Source: Rhodoferax sp. WC2427
Lineage (GTDB): Bacteria; Pseudomonadota; Gammaproteobacteria; Burkholderiales; Burkholderiaceae_C
Assembly: GCF_040822085.1 (NCBI RefSeq)
Contig: NZ_CP162006.1
Span: 2,232,001-2,296,000 of the forward strand
Direction: 5' to 3'
Length of the DNA stretch: 64,000 nt
Below the pieces are notes generated by a model. The model did no database searches. It saw only the letters and a list, made by a program, of their open reading frames with translations, and was not told the DNA's origin. This document shows positions 42,271-51,708 of the stretch, piece by piece. Position numbers and translations under genes: made by a program. Within the stretch, counting starts at the first letter, position 1. Each line of letters opens with the position of its first letter.

Positions 42271-42924
42271 ATGGACATTCTCATGCAACTTCTCGACTTC
42301 ATTCTCCATGTAGACAAATACCTGGAGGCCTTTGTGATCAGCTATGGCCCCTGGGTCTATGCACTGTTGTTTCTGATCATCTTTGTGGAGACCGGCGTGG
42401 TGGTCATGCCGTTTCTGCCCGGCGACTCCTTGCTGTTTGTGGTGGGCGCCATGTGTGGCGTAGGGCTGATGTCCTACCCCGTTGCGGTGGGCCTGCTGCT
42501 GGCGGCCGCCATCCTGGGCAACCAGAGCAACTATGCGCTTGGCCGCTTTTTTGGCCCTAAGGTGTTCCAGTGGGAAGACTCAAAATTCTTCAACAAGAAA
42601 GCCTTCAACCAGGCCCATGCGTTTTACGAACGCTACGGCGGCGTGACCCTGGTGGCCGCGCGCTTCATGCCGTTTGTGCGCACCTTTGCGCCGTTTGTAG
42701 CCGGGGTGGCCATGATGGGCCGCGCCAAATTCACGTTTTTTGACGTGCTGGGCGGTGCGCTGTGGGTGGTGGGCATCGTCACCATCGGGTACTTCTTTGG
42801 CAACTTCCCGTGGGTCAAGCACAACCTGGACAAAATCATCTGGGCCATGATTTTGATCCCGGCGGCGCTGGTTGTGTTAGGCGCGCTAAAGGGCCGCAAT
42901 GCGGGCAAAGCCGAAAACGCCTGA
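42271..42924 (+). CDS. DedA-family membrane protein
   Basis: Inner-membrane protein of 217 residues with the DedA motifs FVETGVVVMPFLPGDSLLF and ARFMPFVRTFAPFVAG. DedA proteins flip undecaprenyl-phosphate or other lipids and support envelope homeostasis and proton-motive force. Start at 42271; the ATG at 42283 is an alternative. A 287-base gap with the TPP riboswitch follows. Confidence 0.9.
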   Translation: MDILMQLLDFILHVDKYLEAFVISYGPWVYALLFLIIFVETGVVVMPFLPGDSLLFVVGAMCGVGLMSYPVAVGLLLAAAILGNQSNYALGRFFGPKVFQWEDSKFFNKKAFNQAHAFYERYGGVTLVAARFMPFVRTFAPFVAGVAMMGRAKFTFFDVLGGALWVVGIVTIGYFFGNFPWVKHNLDKIIWAMILIPAALVVLGALKGRNAGKAENA

Positions 42925-43073
42925 TGCTTAAATTTTAGGCATCGTAAGCTTTATCCATATAAATCAAGCACTTAACCTTCCTATACAAGTGCTTGGCAGG
43001 GTTATCCACACCTTTATCCAGTGTTGGCAGGGAGAACTTGGAGCCGGTGGACAACCACTACAATCCGGTTTTT

Positions 43074-43153
43074 CACCGGGGGTGTCTGGATCTCAAAACC
43101 AGACTGAGAAATACCCCACACCTGATCTGGGTCATGCCAGCGGAGGGAGCGTG
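43074..43153 (+). promoter_or_regulatory. TPP (thiamine pyrophosphate) riboswitch
   Basis: The conserved THI-box parts are all present: GACTGAGAAATACCCC, then ACACCTGATCTGGGTC and ATGCCAGCGGAGGGA. The P3 arm is formed by GTCTGG / CCAGAC. It lies 58 bases before thiB and should shut off thiBPQ when TPP is bound, by hiding the thiB start region or by termination (a GGGTCACCC hairpin follows at about 43157). Confidence 0.93.
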
Positions 43154-43211
43154 ATGGGGTCACCCTCTTGGCCTTTTCATGCGTCTGCCGCTGGCGCACT
43201 GAAAGGCAACC

Positions 43212-44234
43212 ATGCTGCACCGCCGTCGTTTCACCCTGGCCGCCACCGCGCTGGCCGCATTCATTTCCCTCCCTGCCCTGGCTGACGACGCCCCGCTGCG
43301 GGTGCTGGTGCACAGCTCGTTCTCGCTGCCCAAGCCGCTTCTGGCCCAGTTCGAGGCCGAGTCTGGCGTCAAGCTCAGCATCATCAAGGCGGGCGATGCG
43401 GGCGAGATGCTCAACAAGCTCATCCTCACCCGTGCCCAGCCCATCGCCGACGTGGTGTTTGGCCTGGACAACGCGTCCGTCGCCAAGGCACAGGCCAACA
43501 AGGTGCTGGAGCCGGTGGCCTACACCCAGGGCTCGGCCACCGCCCAGGTGGACGCCAACGTGGTGCCGGTGGACTACGGCTTCGTCAACCTGAACTTTGA
43601 CAAGGCGGCCTTCGCCAAGAGCGGCCTGGCCCTGCCCAAGACCCTGGAAGACCTGGCCCAACCCGCCTACCGCAACCTGCTGGTGGTGCCCAACCCGGCC
43701 ACCTCCAGCCCCGGCTACGCGTTCTTGCTGGCCACCATTGCCGGTATGGGCGAAGAAAAGGCCTTTGACTGGTGGGCCCGCATGCGCGGCAACGGCGTGA
43801 AAGCCGTAAAGGGCTGGACCGAGGCCTACTACACCGAATTCAGCCGCAACGGCGGCACCCGCCCGCTGGTGGTCAGCTACGCCAGCAGCCCGGCGGCCGA
43901 GGTGTTCTACAGCAAGGAAAAAATCACCGAATCGCCCACCGGCAACCTGTTCCTCAAGGGTGGCGTGTTCCGCCAAGTCGAGGGCGTGGCCCTGGTGGCC
44001 GGTGGCGGCCAGCGGGAGGCGGCTGGCAAGTTCATCCGCTTCATGCGCTCCGGCGTGGTGCAAGAGGCTTTGCAAACCACCATGTGGATGTACCCCATCG
44101 AAGCCCACACGCCGCTGGCCGACGTGATGAAGCACGCCGTGGAACCCACCGCCTTTGACAGCCTGCCCGCCGAGACGATTGCCGACAAGGGCACGGGCTG
44201 GGTGGCGCGCTGGACGCAAGTCGTCTTGAAGTAG
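43212..44234 (+). CDS. thiB: Thiamine ABC transporter, periplasmic binding protein
   Basis: Periplasmic thiamine/TPP receptor of 340 residues. Signal peptide LHRRRFTLAATALAAFISL to ALA-DD; mature part has VLVHSSFSLPKPLL, DVVFGLDNA, VPVDYGFVNLN and the aromatic binding stretch WTEAYYTEF. Behind a TPP riboswitch and directly followed by thiP (stop TAG then ATG), which makes the assignment firm. Confidence 0.94.
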   Translation: MLHRRRFTLAATALAAFISLPALADDAPLRVLVHSSFSLPKPLLAQFEAESGVKLSIIKAGDAGEMLNKLILTRAQPIADVVFGLDNASVAKAQANKVLEPVAYTQGSATAQVDANVVPVDYGFVNLNFDKAAFAKSGLALPKTLEDLAQPAYRNLLVVPNPATSSPGYAFLLATIAGMGEEKAFDWWARMRGNGVKAVKGWTEAYYTEFSRNGGTRPLVVSYASSPAAEVFYSKEKITESPTGNLFLKGGVFRQVEGVALVAGGGQREAAGKFIRFMRSGVVQEALQTTMWMYPIEAHTPLADVMKHAVEPTAFDSLPAETIADKGTGWVARWTQVVLK

Positions 44235-45812
44235 ATGCCGCCTCGCCGTTGGCGATCGGCCGCGTTGGCCCTGCTGCCGCTGCTGGCCTTGGGCGTGCTG
44301 CTGGTGGCCCCGGTGCTGCGGCTGGCGGGCGAGGGCTGGTGGGGCGATTTGGCCACCCAAACACCCAGCTCCCCGTGGGCACTGTGGACCGATCCGTATC
44401 TGCGTTGGCGCGTGCTGTGGTCGGTGCTGCAGGCGGCGGCTACCTGCATCGCCGCGCTGCTGCTGGGCTTGCCCGTGGCCTGGGTGCTGGCGCGCTGGGA
44501 GTTTGCGGGCCGCAGCCTGGTGCTGCGCCTGTTGATGCTGCCGTTTGTGGTGCCCACCCTGGTCGCCGCGCTGGGCGTGCTGGCGCTGTGGGGGCCGCGC
44601 GGGGTGTTCAGCGGCTGGCTGGATGTCCACCTGCAAGACACGCCTTGGCTGCTGCTGTACGGGAACCTGTTCTTCAACCTGTGCGTGGTGGTGCGCGCCG
44701 GGGTGGACGCGCTGGAGCACGTCAGCGCGCCGCGCGTGGCGGCGGCCCGCACGCTGGGGGCCACGCCCTGGCGGGCGTTCTGGCGGGTCGAGTGGCCCGC
44801 CATCCTGCCCTGGCTGGCGTCCAGCCTGTGCCTGGTGTTTTTGTACTGCTTTGCCGGGTTTGGCCTGGCCCTGGTACTGGGTGGCCAGCGCTACGCCACG
44901 GTGGAGGTGGAGATCTACACCCTGGTCGCCCACGAGCTGCAACTGGCCCCGGCCAGCCTGCTGGCGCTGTGGATGCTGCTGTTGACCGGCACGGTGGCTT
45001 GGGGCTACGCGCTTATTGAGAAACGCCTGGCCACGCCCACCCGCGTGCAGCCCATCGCCCGCCAGCACCCCAGCCGCCCGGCGCACTGGCTGGGCGTGGC
45101 CGCGGCACTGGGCGTGCTGGCCTTCTTTTGCGCCGCGCCGCTGGTAGCCATTGTGTGGCGCGCCGCCCATGCCGGCTGGGACACCTGGGCGCTGGTGGCC
45201 GACGTTGAGACGCTGGCCGCGCTGTGGAACACCCTGCGTTTTTCCGCCACCGCGCTGCTGCTGGCCACCGTGCTGGGCGTGCTGCACGCGCTGGCCGCGC
45301 AAAGCTCCGTAGCGATGCGTGCCGCCGCGTTCCTGCCGTTTGTGGTGTCGCCCATCACCGTGGCTTTCGGCCTGCTGCTGCTGTACCCGCAATGGACCGC
45401 CAGCCTGCCGCTGCTGTTGTGCGCCTACGCCGTGCTGGCCTATCCGTTTGTCGCCAAGTCGCTGGCATCGGCCCTGGACAACGTGCCCGAACACCTGCCC
45501 CAGGCCGCCCGCAGCCTGGGCGCCAGCCCCTGGCGCGTGTTCTGGCGCGTCACCTTGCCCATGGTGGCCCCCGCACTGCGCCGGGGCATGGCTTTCGCGG
45601 CGGCTACCGCTCTGGGCGAATTTGCCGTGACCCTGTTTTTATCCCGCCCCGAATGGGCCACGCTGACCACGCTGATCTACCAGCGCCTGGGCCGCCCGGG
45701 TGCTGCCAATGGCGATGCGGCTCTGGTGCTGGCCTGCGTGCTGATGGCGCTGGCCCTGGCCGCATTTGCGTTGATCGAAGGCCCACGCCGGACAGAATCT
45801 CCCCATGCTTGA
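44235..45812 (+). CDS. thiP: Thiamine ABC transporter, permease
   Basis: Membrane subunit of 525 residues formed of two fused six-helix halves. Each half has an EAA coupling loop: AARTLGATPWRAFWRVEWP and AARSLGASPWRVFWRVTLP. This duplicated architecture is typical of ThiP. Starts immediately after thiB and overlaps thiQ by 8 bases. Confidence 0.94.
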   Translation: MPPRRWRSAALALLPLLALGVLLVAPVLRLAGEGWWGDLATQTPSSPWALWTDPYLRWRVLWSVLQAAATCIAALLLGLPVAWVLARWEFAGRSLVLRLLMLPFVVPTLVAALGVLALWGPRGVFSGWLDVHLQDTPWLLLYGNLFFNLCVVVRAGVDALEHVSAPRVAAARTLGATPWRAFWRVEWPAILPWLASSLCLVFLYCFAGFGLALVLGGQRYATVEVEIYTLVAHELQLAPASLLALWMLLLTGTVAWGYALIEKRLATPTRVQPIARQHPSRPAHWLGVAAALGVLAFFCAAPLVAIVWRAAHAGWDTWALVADVETLAALWNTLRFSATALLLATVLGVLHALAAQSSVAMRAAAFLPFVVSPITVAFGLLLLYPQWTASLPLLLCAYAVLAYPFVAKSLASALDNVPEHLPQAARSLGASPWRVFWRVTLPMVAPALRRGMAFAAATALGEFAVTLFLSRPEWATLTTLIYQRLGRPGAANGDAALVLACVLMALALAAFALIEGPRRTESPHA

Positions 45813-46449
45813 ACTGCGCTTCATCACCAAACACTACGGCCCGCGCTTGCTGGCCGACCAGCTCAGCCTGCAAGTGGCCGAGGGCGAAATCGTCGCCTTG
45901 CTCGGCCCCTCGGGCAGTGGCAAAAGCACCTTGCTGAAGATTGCCGCCGGGCTGGAGGCCGCCGAGTCGGGGAGCGTCTGGTTCGATGGCCAGGACATCA
46001 GCCGCCTGCCGCCCGAGCGGCGCGGCTTTGCGCTGATGTTCCAGGACTTTGCGCTGTTTCCGCATCTGGACGTGCGCGACAACGTAGCCTTTGGCCTGGT
46101 CGAGCAGCGGGTGCCCAAGGCCCAGGCCCGCCAGCGCGCTGAAGTCCTGCTGGAGCGCTTCGGCCTGGCCAACCACGCCCGGCACCGGGTCTGGACGCTT
46201 TCGGGTGGCGAGCAGCAGCGCGTGGCCCTGGCACGGGCCCTCATCACCGCGCCCCGTGCGCTGCTGCTGGACGAGCCGTTTTCCGCCCTGGATGCCGCCC
46301 TGCGCCGCGACCTGCAGGCTGAATTCCGCCAGCGCATCTTTGAAGCCGGTATGGCCACGGTGTTGGTCACCCACGACGAAGCCGAAGCCCAGGCCATGGC
46401 CACGCGCGGCCTGCGGCTGGTGGCAGGGCGGCTGGAGCAGTTATGGTGA
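45805..46449 (+). CDS. thiQ: Thiamine ABC transporter, ATP-binding protein
   Basis: Cytosolic ATPase of 214 residues with Walker A GPSGSGKST, signature LSGGEQQRVALARAL, Walker B LLLDEPFSALD and the H-loop THDEAEA. Short length fits ThiQ. Last gene of the riboswitch-controlled operon; a dispersed repeat starts at its stop. Confidence 0.94.
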   Translation: MLELRFITKHYGPRLLADQLSLQVAEGEIVALLGPSGSGKSTLLKIAAGLEAAESGSVWFDGQDISRLPPERRGFALMFQDFALFPHLDVRDNVAFGLVEQRVPKAQARQRAEVLLERFGLANHARHRVWTLSGGEQQRVALARALITAPRALLLDEPFSALDAALRRDLQAEFRQRIFEAGMATVLVTHDEAEAQAMATRGLRLVAGRLEQLW

Positions 46450-46510
46450 TTTGCTCCTAAATAAGTAGCTTCTTGCGCTTATGGAATAAGCGCTGGAGGC
46501 CTATTTCTTA
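46450..46510 (+). repeat. Dispersed palindromic repeat, copy 10
   Basis: TTTGCTCCTAAATAAGTAGCTT then CTTGCGCTTATGG AATAAGCGC ... GAGGCC. The following bases to 46698 hold no gene but contain a palindrome AGGGTTAACCCT at 46648-46659. Confidence 0.8.
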
Positions 46511-46698
46511 TAAATCCGCAGACGCCTGCGGGCTTGGCAAGGTGCTGCCGACATGCACCAAATTGAGGCAAAACTGGGCCTTATACCAAACAAGAATCGC
46601 TTATGTGCATTATTTCGTGCGGGCGCGCACCGGCTCTGTGCGATACTAGGGTTAACCCTGAAAAATGGGAAACGGATTTACCCCAGGACATTTTGGCC

Positions 46699-46863
46699 AT
46701 GCACATTCTTTATTTATTTTGGTTCTCCGCACGCAACGCGGTCAACGCCATCGGTCGCCATCTCGACCAGCAAGACCAGCGCGATGTAGACAGCTATCTG
46801 GGCAAATCCCAGTCGTTCGCCGACCTTGAGTCCCGCGAACGCCAGTGGCTGCAATCCCAGTAA
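46699..46863 (+). CDS. Small DUF3563-like protein (54 aa)
   Basis: A 54-residue protein with a hydrophobic start (MHILYLFWFSARNAVNAIG) and the ending DSYLGKSQSFADLESRERQW, which resembles DUF3563 proteins of Burkholderiales. Function unknown. The ATG at 46699 is preceded at some distance by CAGGA. Another small gene follows 49 bases downstream. Confidence 0.6.
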   Translation: MHILYLFWFSARNAVNAIGRHLDQQDQRDVDSYLGKSQSFADLESRERQWLQSQ

Positions 46864-46912
46864 TTTTTACCATTTTCAGGCGCCGTGCCTGAGTCCTTTT
46901 TGGAGTTTCACC

Positions 46913-47119
46913 ATGCAAGTTCTGTATTTCATCAAATCCCTGTTCGCCGTTGCCCAAATCCAGTTTGCCCCCGGCGAGCGCGTCAACCTGGTGCGTCGTG
47001 GCAGCATCGAGCGCACCGACGGCTACGTGCTGGCCCAGACCGACAAGGGCGTGCTGGTCGAGTGGCCCCGCGCTGGCTCCAGCCTGGTGAACTCGACCGA
47101 CCTGACCGTCATCGTCTAA
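46913..47119 (+). CDS. Hypothetical small protein (68 aa)
   Basis: Not recognised. The 68-residue protein has a hydrophobic N-terminus and a beta-rich remainder (GERVNLVRRGSIERTDGYVL; VLVEWPRAGSSLVNS), possibly a small SH3- or KOW-like barrel. TTGGAG lies at good spacing before the ATG at 46913. It converges on upp with 10 bases between the stops. Confidence 0.6.
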   Translation: MQVLYFIKSLFAVAQIQFAPGERVNLVRRGSIERTDGYVLAQTDKGVLVEWPRAGSSLVNSTDLTVIV

Positions 47120-47129
47120 ATCTGCTTGG

Positions 47130-47759
<630 letters not shown>

Positions 47760-47778
47760 GGTGTGCTTCTTCAATGGG

Positions 47779-49056
47779 TTAGAAAACGGTGCCATCGCTG
47801 GCGATGTTCAGGGGTGGTGTACCGCCCCGCAAGCGCTGGGCCAGCACGCGGCCTGCGGCCCATGTGCCGCCCTCCAACACGCAGGCCAGCGGCATTTGCG
47901 CGGCGGTAAGGCCTAGCTCGGCGCGCACCAGCGGGGCCAGTTCGTCCAGCAGGGCCACCGTCAAAGCGCGCCATTCGACGATGCATTCGTCGCCTGCGGT
48001 GTGCGCCTGGGTGGCCAGGGCCGGGTCTTTCAATACCAGCACGCCGCTGTCGAGCAACAGGCCGCCGTTGCGGTATTCGGGCAGACCGGTCAGTGCGTCC
48101 AGCCCGGTCACGGTCACATCGGCCCATTCCAGCGGCTCCAGCAGCGAGTAGGTGAGCCACTGCGACAGCTTGTGGAAGGGCATCCAGCCTGCAGATGCAC
48201 CTTCGCCGGGCACGGCGCTGTGCTGCCAGCAGTCACCGAGCGCAATCTCGGCCCCATCGTCAGTTTTGATAGCATTTTGTGCAGGCCAGATAGGCGACAG
48301 CGTGGCAAGCAGTGCGCCAAGAATGTCGTGCGCCGCCACCGTGGGCTCGTCGGTGTCGGTAGGCACCAAGTGGTCAAACAAGCGGCCCGGACGGCACAGT
48401 CCACCCGCACCGCCAAACACTTCGGGCTGGGCTGCAACTACCTCGCCCAGGCGGCGCAACAGGGTGGCGCGGCCTTCCAGCCCGACCAGCGGGTTTTCCA
48501 CGCCGACCTGGAAGGCATCGCCCAACTGGCGCGAGGTGAGGGACTGCAGGCCCAGCGCGTCGGCCTGGCAGGGCTGGGTGGGTTTGCTGGAAAACAGGCC
48601 TTTGGTGAAGGCGTTGAAGCTGGCCACGCCCAGGCCTTCGGAGCGGCTGAGCTTTTGGCCCGTGCGCGGGTCGGTGTAGCTCCAGTCGGGGCCCGCGCCT
48701 GCATCCAGCAGCACGCTGACGATGGCCAGGTCGATCTGCGCGCGGGCCCGTTTGGCCACCGAGACCTTGCCCAGCTCTTCGGTCATCTGGTCCACGCGCT
48801 TTACGCCGCCCGCCTCAAAATGCCGCCAGCGGCTGTGGTACGGGATCTGCAGGCTGGGGTAATTTGTGCGGGTGACCTCGGCCACCAGTTGCGCGGTGGG
48901 GGCCAGTGCGGCATCCACCACGGTGAAATACTGTGAATCGCCCGCACGGGCGCGCGCCAGCAGGCCCTGGGCCCGCGCACGGATGGTGTTTGTAGAGCGT
49001 AATAGGGCTCCAGCGCTTACTGCATCAGCGTGAGCAGCTATTAAAGTTGTAGTCAT
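47779..49056 (-). CDS. urc4: URC4/urg3-type uracil catabolism protein (DUF1688)
   Basis: Cytosolic protein of 425 residues of the DUF1688 family, needed for the URC route of uracil degradation; its reaction is not known to me. Family features include [21 protein letters not shown]-like [11 protein letters not shown] and [16 protein letters not shown]. It overlaps urc1 by ATGA and precedes upp by 19 bases. Oddly, its first 20 codons ([17 protein letters not shown]) match the dispersed repeat of this genome in the sense direction, and a second, antisense copy lies at 48264-48303 (coding IWPAQNAIK). The start may therefore be further downstream in relatives. Confidence 0.9.
   Translation of the reverse strand: MTTTLIAAHADAVSAGALLRSTNTIRARAQGLLARARAGDSQYFTVVDAALAPTAQLVAEVTRTNYPSLQIPYHSRWRHFEAGGVKRVDQMTEELGKVSVAKRARAQIDLAIVSVLLDAGAGPDWSYTDPRTGQKLSRSEGLGVASFNAFTKGLFSSKPTQPCQADALGLQSLTSRQLGDAFQVGVENPLVGLEGRATLLRRLGEVVAAQPEVFGGAGGLCRPGRLFDHLVPTDTDEPTVAAHDILGALLATLSPIWPAQNAIKTDDGAEIALGDCWQHSAVPGEGASAGWMPFHKLSQWLTYSLLEPLEWADVTVTGLDALTGLPEYRNGGLLLDSGVLVLKDPALATQAHTAGDECIVEWRALTVALLDELAPLVRAELGLTAAQMPLACVLEGGTWAAGRVLAQRLRGGTPPLNIASDGTVF
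48264..48303 (+). repeat. Dispersed repeat, diverged copy 11, inside urc4
   Basis: TTTTGATAGCATTTTGTGCAG then GCCAGATAGGCGACAGCG parallels copy 4. Frame is kept in the antisense coding strand. Confidence 0.5.
48995..49044 (-). repeat. Dispersed repeat, copy 12, in the urc4 start region
   Basis: On the minus strand AATAGCTGCTCACGCTGATG then CAGTAAGCGCTGGAGCCCTA, close to copy 8. It forms codons 5-20 of urc4. Confidence 0.7.
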
Positions 49057-50327
49057 TCAGTCAATCCACGGCCCTTGGCCTTTTTGAGTTCTTCGGCATC
49101 CGGTACGGCACCGGGCGTGAAGTAGCCCGCGGCCATTTTCGCGTCCATTTCCACTTGGGCATCGGCGGGGATCATGTGCTCGGGGATATTCACCCGCTGC
49201 ACCACCTCGATACCGGCGCGGGTGATGGCGTCGTATTTCATATTGCTCATCGACACCAGGCGGTGGATCTTGCGGATGCCCAGCCAGTTCAGCACGTCGG
49301 GCATGAGTTCCTGGAAGCGCATGTCCTGCACGCCCGCCACGCATTCGGTGCGGTTGAAATACTGGTCGGCGGTGTCGCCCCCCACCTGGCGCTTGCGGGC
49401 GTTGTAGACCAGAAATTTGGTGACTTCGCCCAGAGCCCGGCCTTCCTTGCGGAAGTAACTCACCAGGCCCACGCCGCCGCGCTGCGCGCCCTGGATGCAT
49501 TCTTCGATGGCGTGCGTGAGGTAGGGGCGGCAGGTGCAGATGTCGGAGCCAAATACGTCCGAGCCGTTGCACTCGTCGTGCACGCGCGCCGTGAGCTCCA
49601 CCTCGGGATTCGCCAGGTCGCGCGGGTTGCCGAAGATGTAGGCCGTCAGGCCGCCGATGGGCGGCAAAAACACTTCCAGGTCGCTGCGGGTCACCAGTTC
49701 GGGGTACATGCCGCCGGTTTCCTCGAACAGGATGCGGCGCAGTTCGGCCTCGGTGCAGCCAAAGCGCTTGGCCACTTCGGGCAGGTACCACACGGGTTCT
49801 ACCGCCACCTTGGTGACCATGGCCGCGCCGCTGGCGGTGAGGAATTTGCCGTCGGCCTTCAGACGGCCCGACTGCAGCGCTTCGATGACTTCGGGCAGGA
49901 TCACATGGGCCTGGGTGACGGCGATGGTAGGGCGGATGTCGTAGCCCTCGGCCAGTTCTGATGCAAACACGTCGGCTACCGTGGCGCCCCAGGGGTCCAT
50001 GGCCACGATGCGGCCCGGCTCGCTCCATTGCGGGTAGGGGCCGATGATGTCGGTGGGCATGGTGTTGGTCAGGTCGGCCTTGTGCTGCGGCGACAGGCCG
50101 CCCGAGGCAACTGCAAGCGCGCGGTAAATGCTGTAACTGCCGCTGTGCGTGCCGATGACGTTGCGGTGGCTGCGTTTGGTGGTGGTGCCCACCACCGGGC
50201 CGCGTTCGGCGGCGGTAGCGGCCGCCCAGCGGATGGGCAGTGCGCCGTAGCCGCTGGCGTGCGAGGTGAGGCGGATGTGGCTGGTTTGCGCGGGAGCCAT
50301 CGAGCCGGTGGCGGTGTCAGCGGGCAT
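49053..50327 (-). CDS. urc1: URC1-type GTP cyclohydrolase II homologue (uracil catabolism)
   Basis: A 424-residue protein with a GTP cyclohydrolase II-like domain in its C-terminal half: zinc ligands in GSDICTCRPYL and VHDECNGSD, then GVGLVSYFRKEGRALGE. The long N-terminal part and the lack of a RibB domain separate it from riboflavin RibA; its linkage to urc4 and upp marks it as URC1, acting in uracil degradation. First gene of urc1-urc4-upp. The upstream gap (50328-50532) is shared with the divergent GDPD gene and contains the palindromic word ATGCAAAATGCAT. Confidence 0.9.
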   Translation of the reverse strand: MPADTATGSMAPAQTSHIRLTSHASGYGALPIRWAAATAAERGPVVGTTTKRSHRNVIGTHSGSYSIYRALAVASGGLSPQHKADLTNTMPTDIIGPYPQWSEPGRIVAMDPWGATVADVFASELAEGYDIRPTIAVTQAHVILPEVIEALQSGRLKADGKFLTASGAAMVTKVAVEPVWYLPEVAKRFGCTEAELRRILFEETGGMYPELVTRSDLEVFLPPIGGLTAYIFGNPRDLANPEVELTARVHDECNGSDVFGSDICTCRPYLTHAIEECIQGAQRGGVGLVSYFRKEGRALGEVTKFLVYNARKRQVGGDTADQYFNRTECVAGVQDMRFQELMPDVLNWLGIRKIHRLVSMSNMKYDAITRAGIEVVQRVNIPEHMIPADAQVEMDAKMAAGYFTPGAVPDAEELKKAKGRGLTE

Positions 50328-50390
50328 AAAGAGTCCTCAAATGGCGTATCGATTGACTTATCAAATAGCGTAACAATTTCGGTGCACGCT

Positions 50391-50405
50391 ATGCATTTTG
50401 CATGC
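50391..50405. promoter_or_regulatory. Palindromic box upstream of urc1, identical over 14 bases to one upstream of aspA
   Basis: On the minus strand positions 50405-50392 read GCATGCAAAATGCA, the same 14 bases as 1706-1719 upstream of aspA. The core ATGCA-N3-TGCAT is an inverted repeat. Candidate site for a shared regulator. Confidence 0.4.
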
Positions 50406-50532
50406 CGAACCGCTGCCAAACTGCCGCTTGCGGGGCGGGTGTCAAAAAACCTTCATTCAGCTGCCCTACATTGGCAAAAACGCAGCGGATATCCCGCAAT
50501 GCACAGCCCGCACATGGGCAAAAAAGGCCACC

Positions 50533-51678
50533 TTGAAAACCAAATCCCTTATCCATTGTGCCCTTGCAGGCCTTGTCTCTGGCATGGCGCTGACAGCCTG
50601 CGGTGGCAGCGATGACGCGCCCGCTACCTGGCCGCCGGTGCCGACCTTGATCGGCCACCGGGGTGCGCCCGCATTGCGCCCGGAGCACACGATCGCCTCC
50701 TACACCCAGGCCATCGAAGACGGTGCCAACATCATCGAGCCCGATCTGGTCAGCACCAAGGACGGCGTGCTGGTGGCCCGCCACGAGAACGCGATTGCCA
50801 TCCTGAACGCCGACGGCAGCGTGCGGGAGGCCACCACCGACATCGTGGACCGCCCCGAGTTCGCTTCCCGCAAGGCCACCAAAACCATTGACGGCACCGC
50901 GATCACCGGCTGGTTTACCGAAGACCTGACGCTGGCCGAACTGAAAACTCTGCGCGCCCGCGAGCGCATCCCGGCCATCCGCCCGGCCAACGTGGCCTAC
51001 AACGGCCAGTTCCAGGTGCCCACCTTCCAGGAGGTGATTGACCTGGCCAAGGCCAAGTCGGCAGAAAAAGGCCGCACCATCGGCATCTACCCCGAAACCA
51101 AGCACCCCACCTACTTCAAGTCGATTGGTTTGCCGCTGGAGAAGCGCCTGGTGGACACCCTGGCGGCCAATGGCTGGAACTCGAAAGCCGCACCGGTGTT
51201 CATCCAGTCGTTCGAGGTGGCCAACCTGAAAGAAATCCGCACCTTGACCACGGCGCGCACCGTGCAACTGCTGTCGTCCAGCGGTCGCCCATATGACTTT
51301 GTGGCGGCTGGGGCCAGCGAGACCCGCAGCTATGCCGACCTGGTCACCCCCGCCGGGCTGAAGGAAGTGGCCAGCTACGCCAACGCCATCGGACCGAGCA
51401 AAGACATGGTGATTCCACTGGTCAGCGGCAACCTGGGTACGCCCACGGCGCTGGTCGCCAACGCCAAGGCGGCGGGTCTGGCGGTGCACATCTATACGCT
51501 GCGGCCTGAAAACAACTTTTTGCCCACCAGCCTGAAGAAGGCCCCGACGTCCGACCCGACGGTGCGCGGCGACAGCGTCACCGAAATCCAGACCTTTTTG
51601 CAGGCGGGCATCGACGGCTTCTTTACCGATGACTCCGCCGTTGGCAAGGAAGCGATCCGCACCTTTGTGAAGAAGTAA
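50533..51678 (+). CDS. Glycerophosphodiester phosphodiesterase lipoprotein
   Basis: Membrane-anchored periplasmic enzyme of 381 residues that hydrolyses glycerophosphodiesters to glycerol-3-phosphate and an alcohol. I chose the TTG at 50533 because it yields a perfect lipoprotein signal (KTKSLIHCALAG to lipobox LTAC) and has AAAGG upstream; the only in-frame ATG before it, at 50398, would place 45 hydrophilic residues ahead of the signal. Catalytic residues appear in LIGHRGAPALRPEHT (HR, E), NIIEPDLVSTKDG (E, D) and VARHE. Confidence 0.88.
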   Translation: MKTKSLIHCALAGLVSGMALTACGGSDDAPATWPPVPTLIGHRGAPALRPEHTIASYTQAIEDGANIIEPDLVSTKDGVLVARHENAIAILNADGSVREATTDIVDRPEFASRKATKTIDGTAITGWFTEDLTLAELKTLRARERIPAIRPANVAYNGQFQVPTFQEVIDLAKAKSAEKGRTIGIYPETKHPTYFKSIGLPLEKRLVDTLAANGWNSKAAPVFIQSFEVANLKEIRTLTTARTVQLLSSSGRPYDFVAAGASETRSYADLVTPAGLKEVASYANAIGPSKDMVIPLVSGNLGTPTALVANAKAAGLAVHIYTLRPENNFLPTSLKKAPTSDPTVRGDSVTEIQTFLQAGIDGFFTDDSAVGKEAIRTFVKK

Positions 51679-51688
51679 CGGGAGCGGC

Positions 51689-51703
51689 GGGGCTGAAAGC
51701 CCC
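51689..51703. terminator. Hairpin between convergent genes
   Basis: GGGGCT-GAA-AGCCCC, perfect 6-bp stem in the 30-base gap between the GDPD and HerA-like genes. No T run on either strand, so termination strength is uncertain. Confidence 0.4.
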
Positions 51704-51708
51704 TGCCT

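Noticed and set aside
43014..45494. An 826-codon open frame on the minus strand
   Set aside because: Antisense to thiB and thiP and spans the TPP riboswitch; low-complexity Gly/His/Gln/Arg composition.
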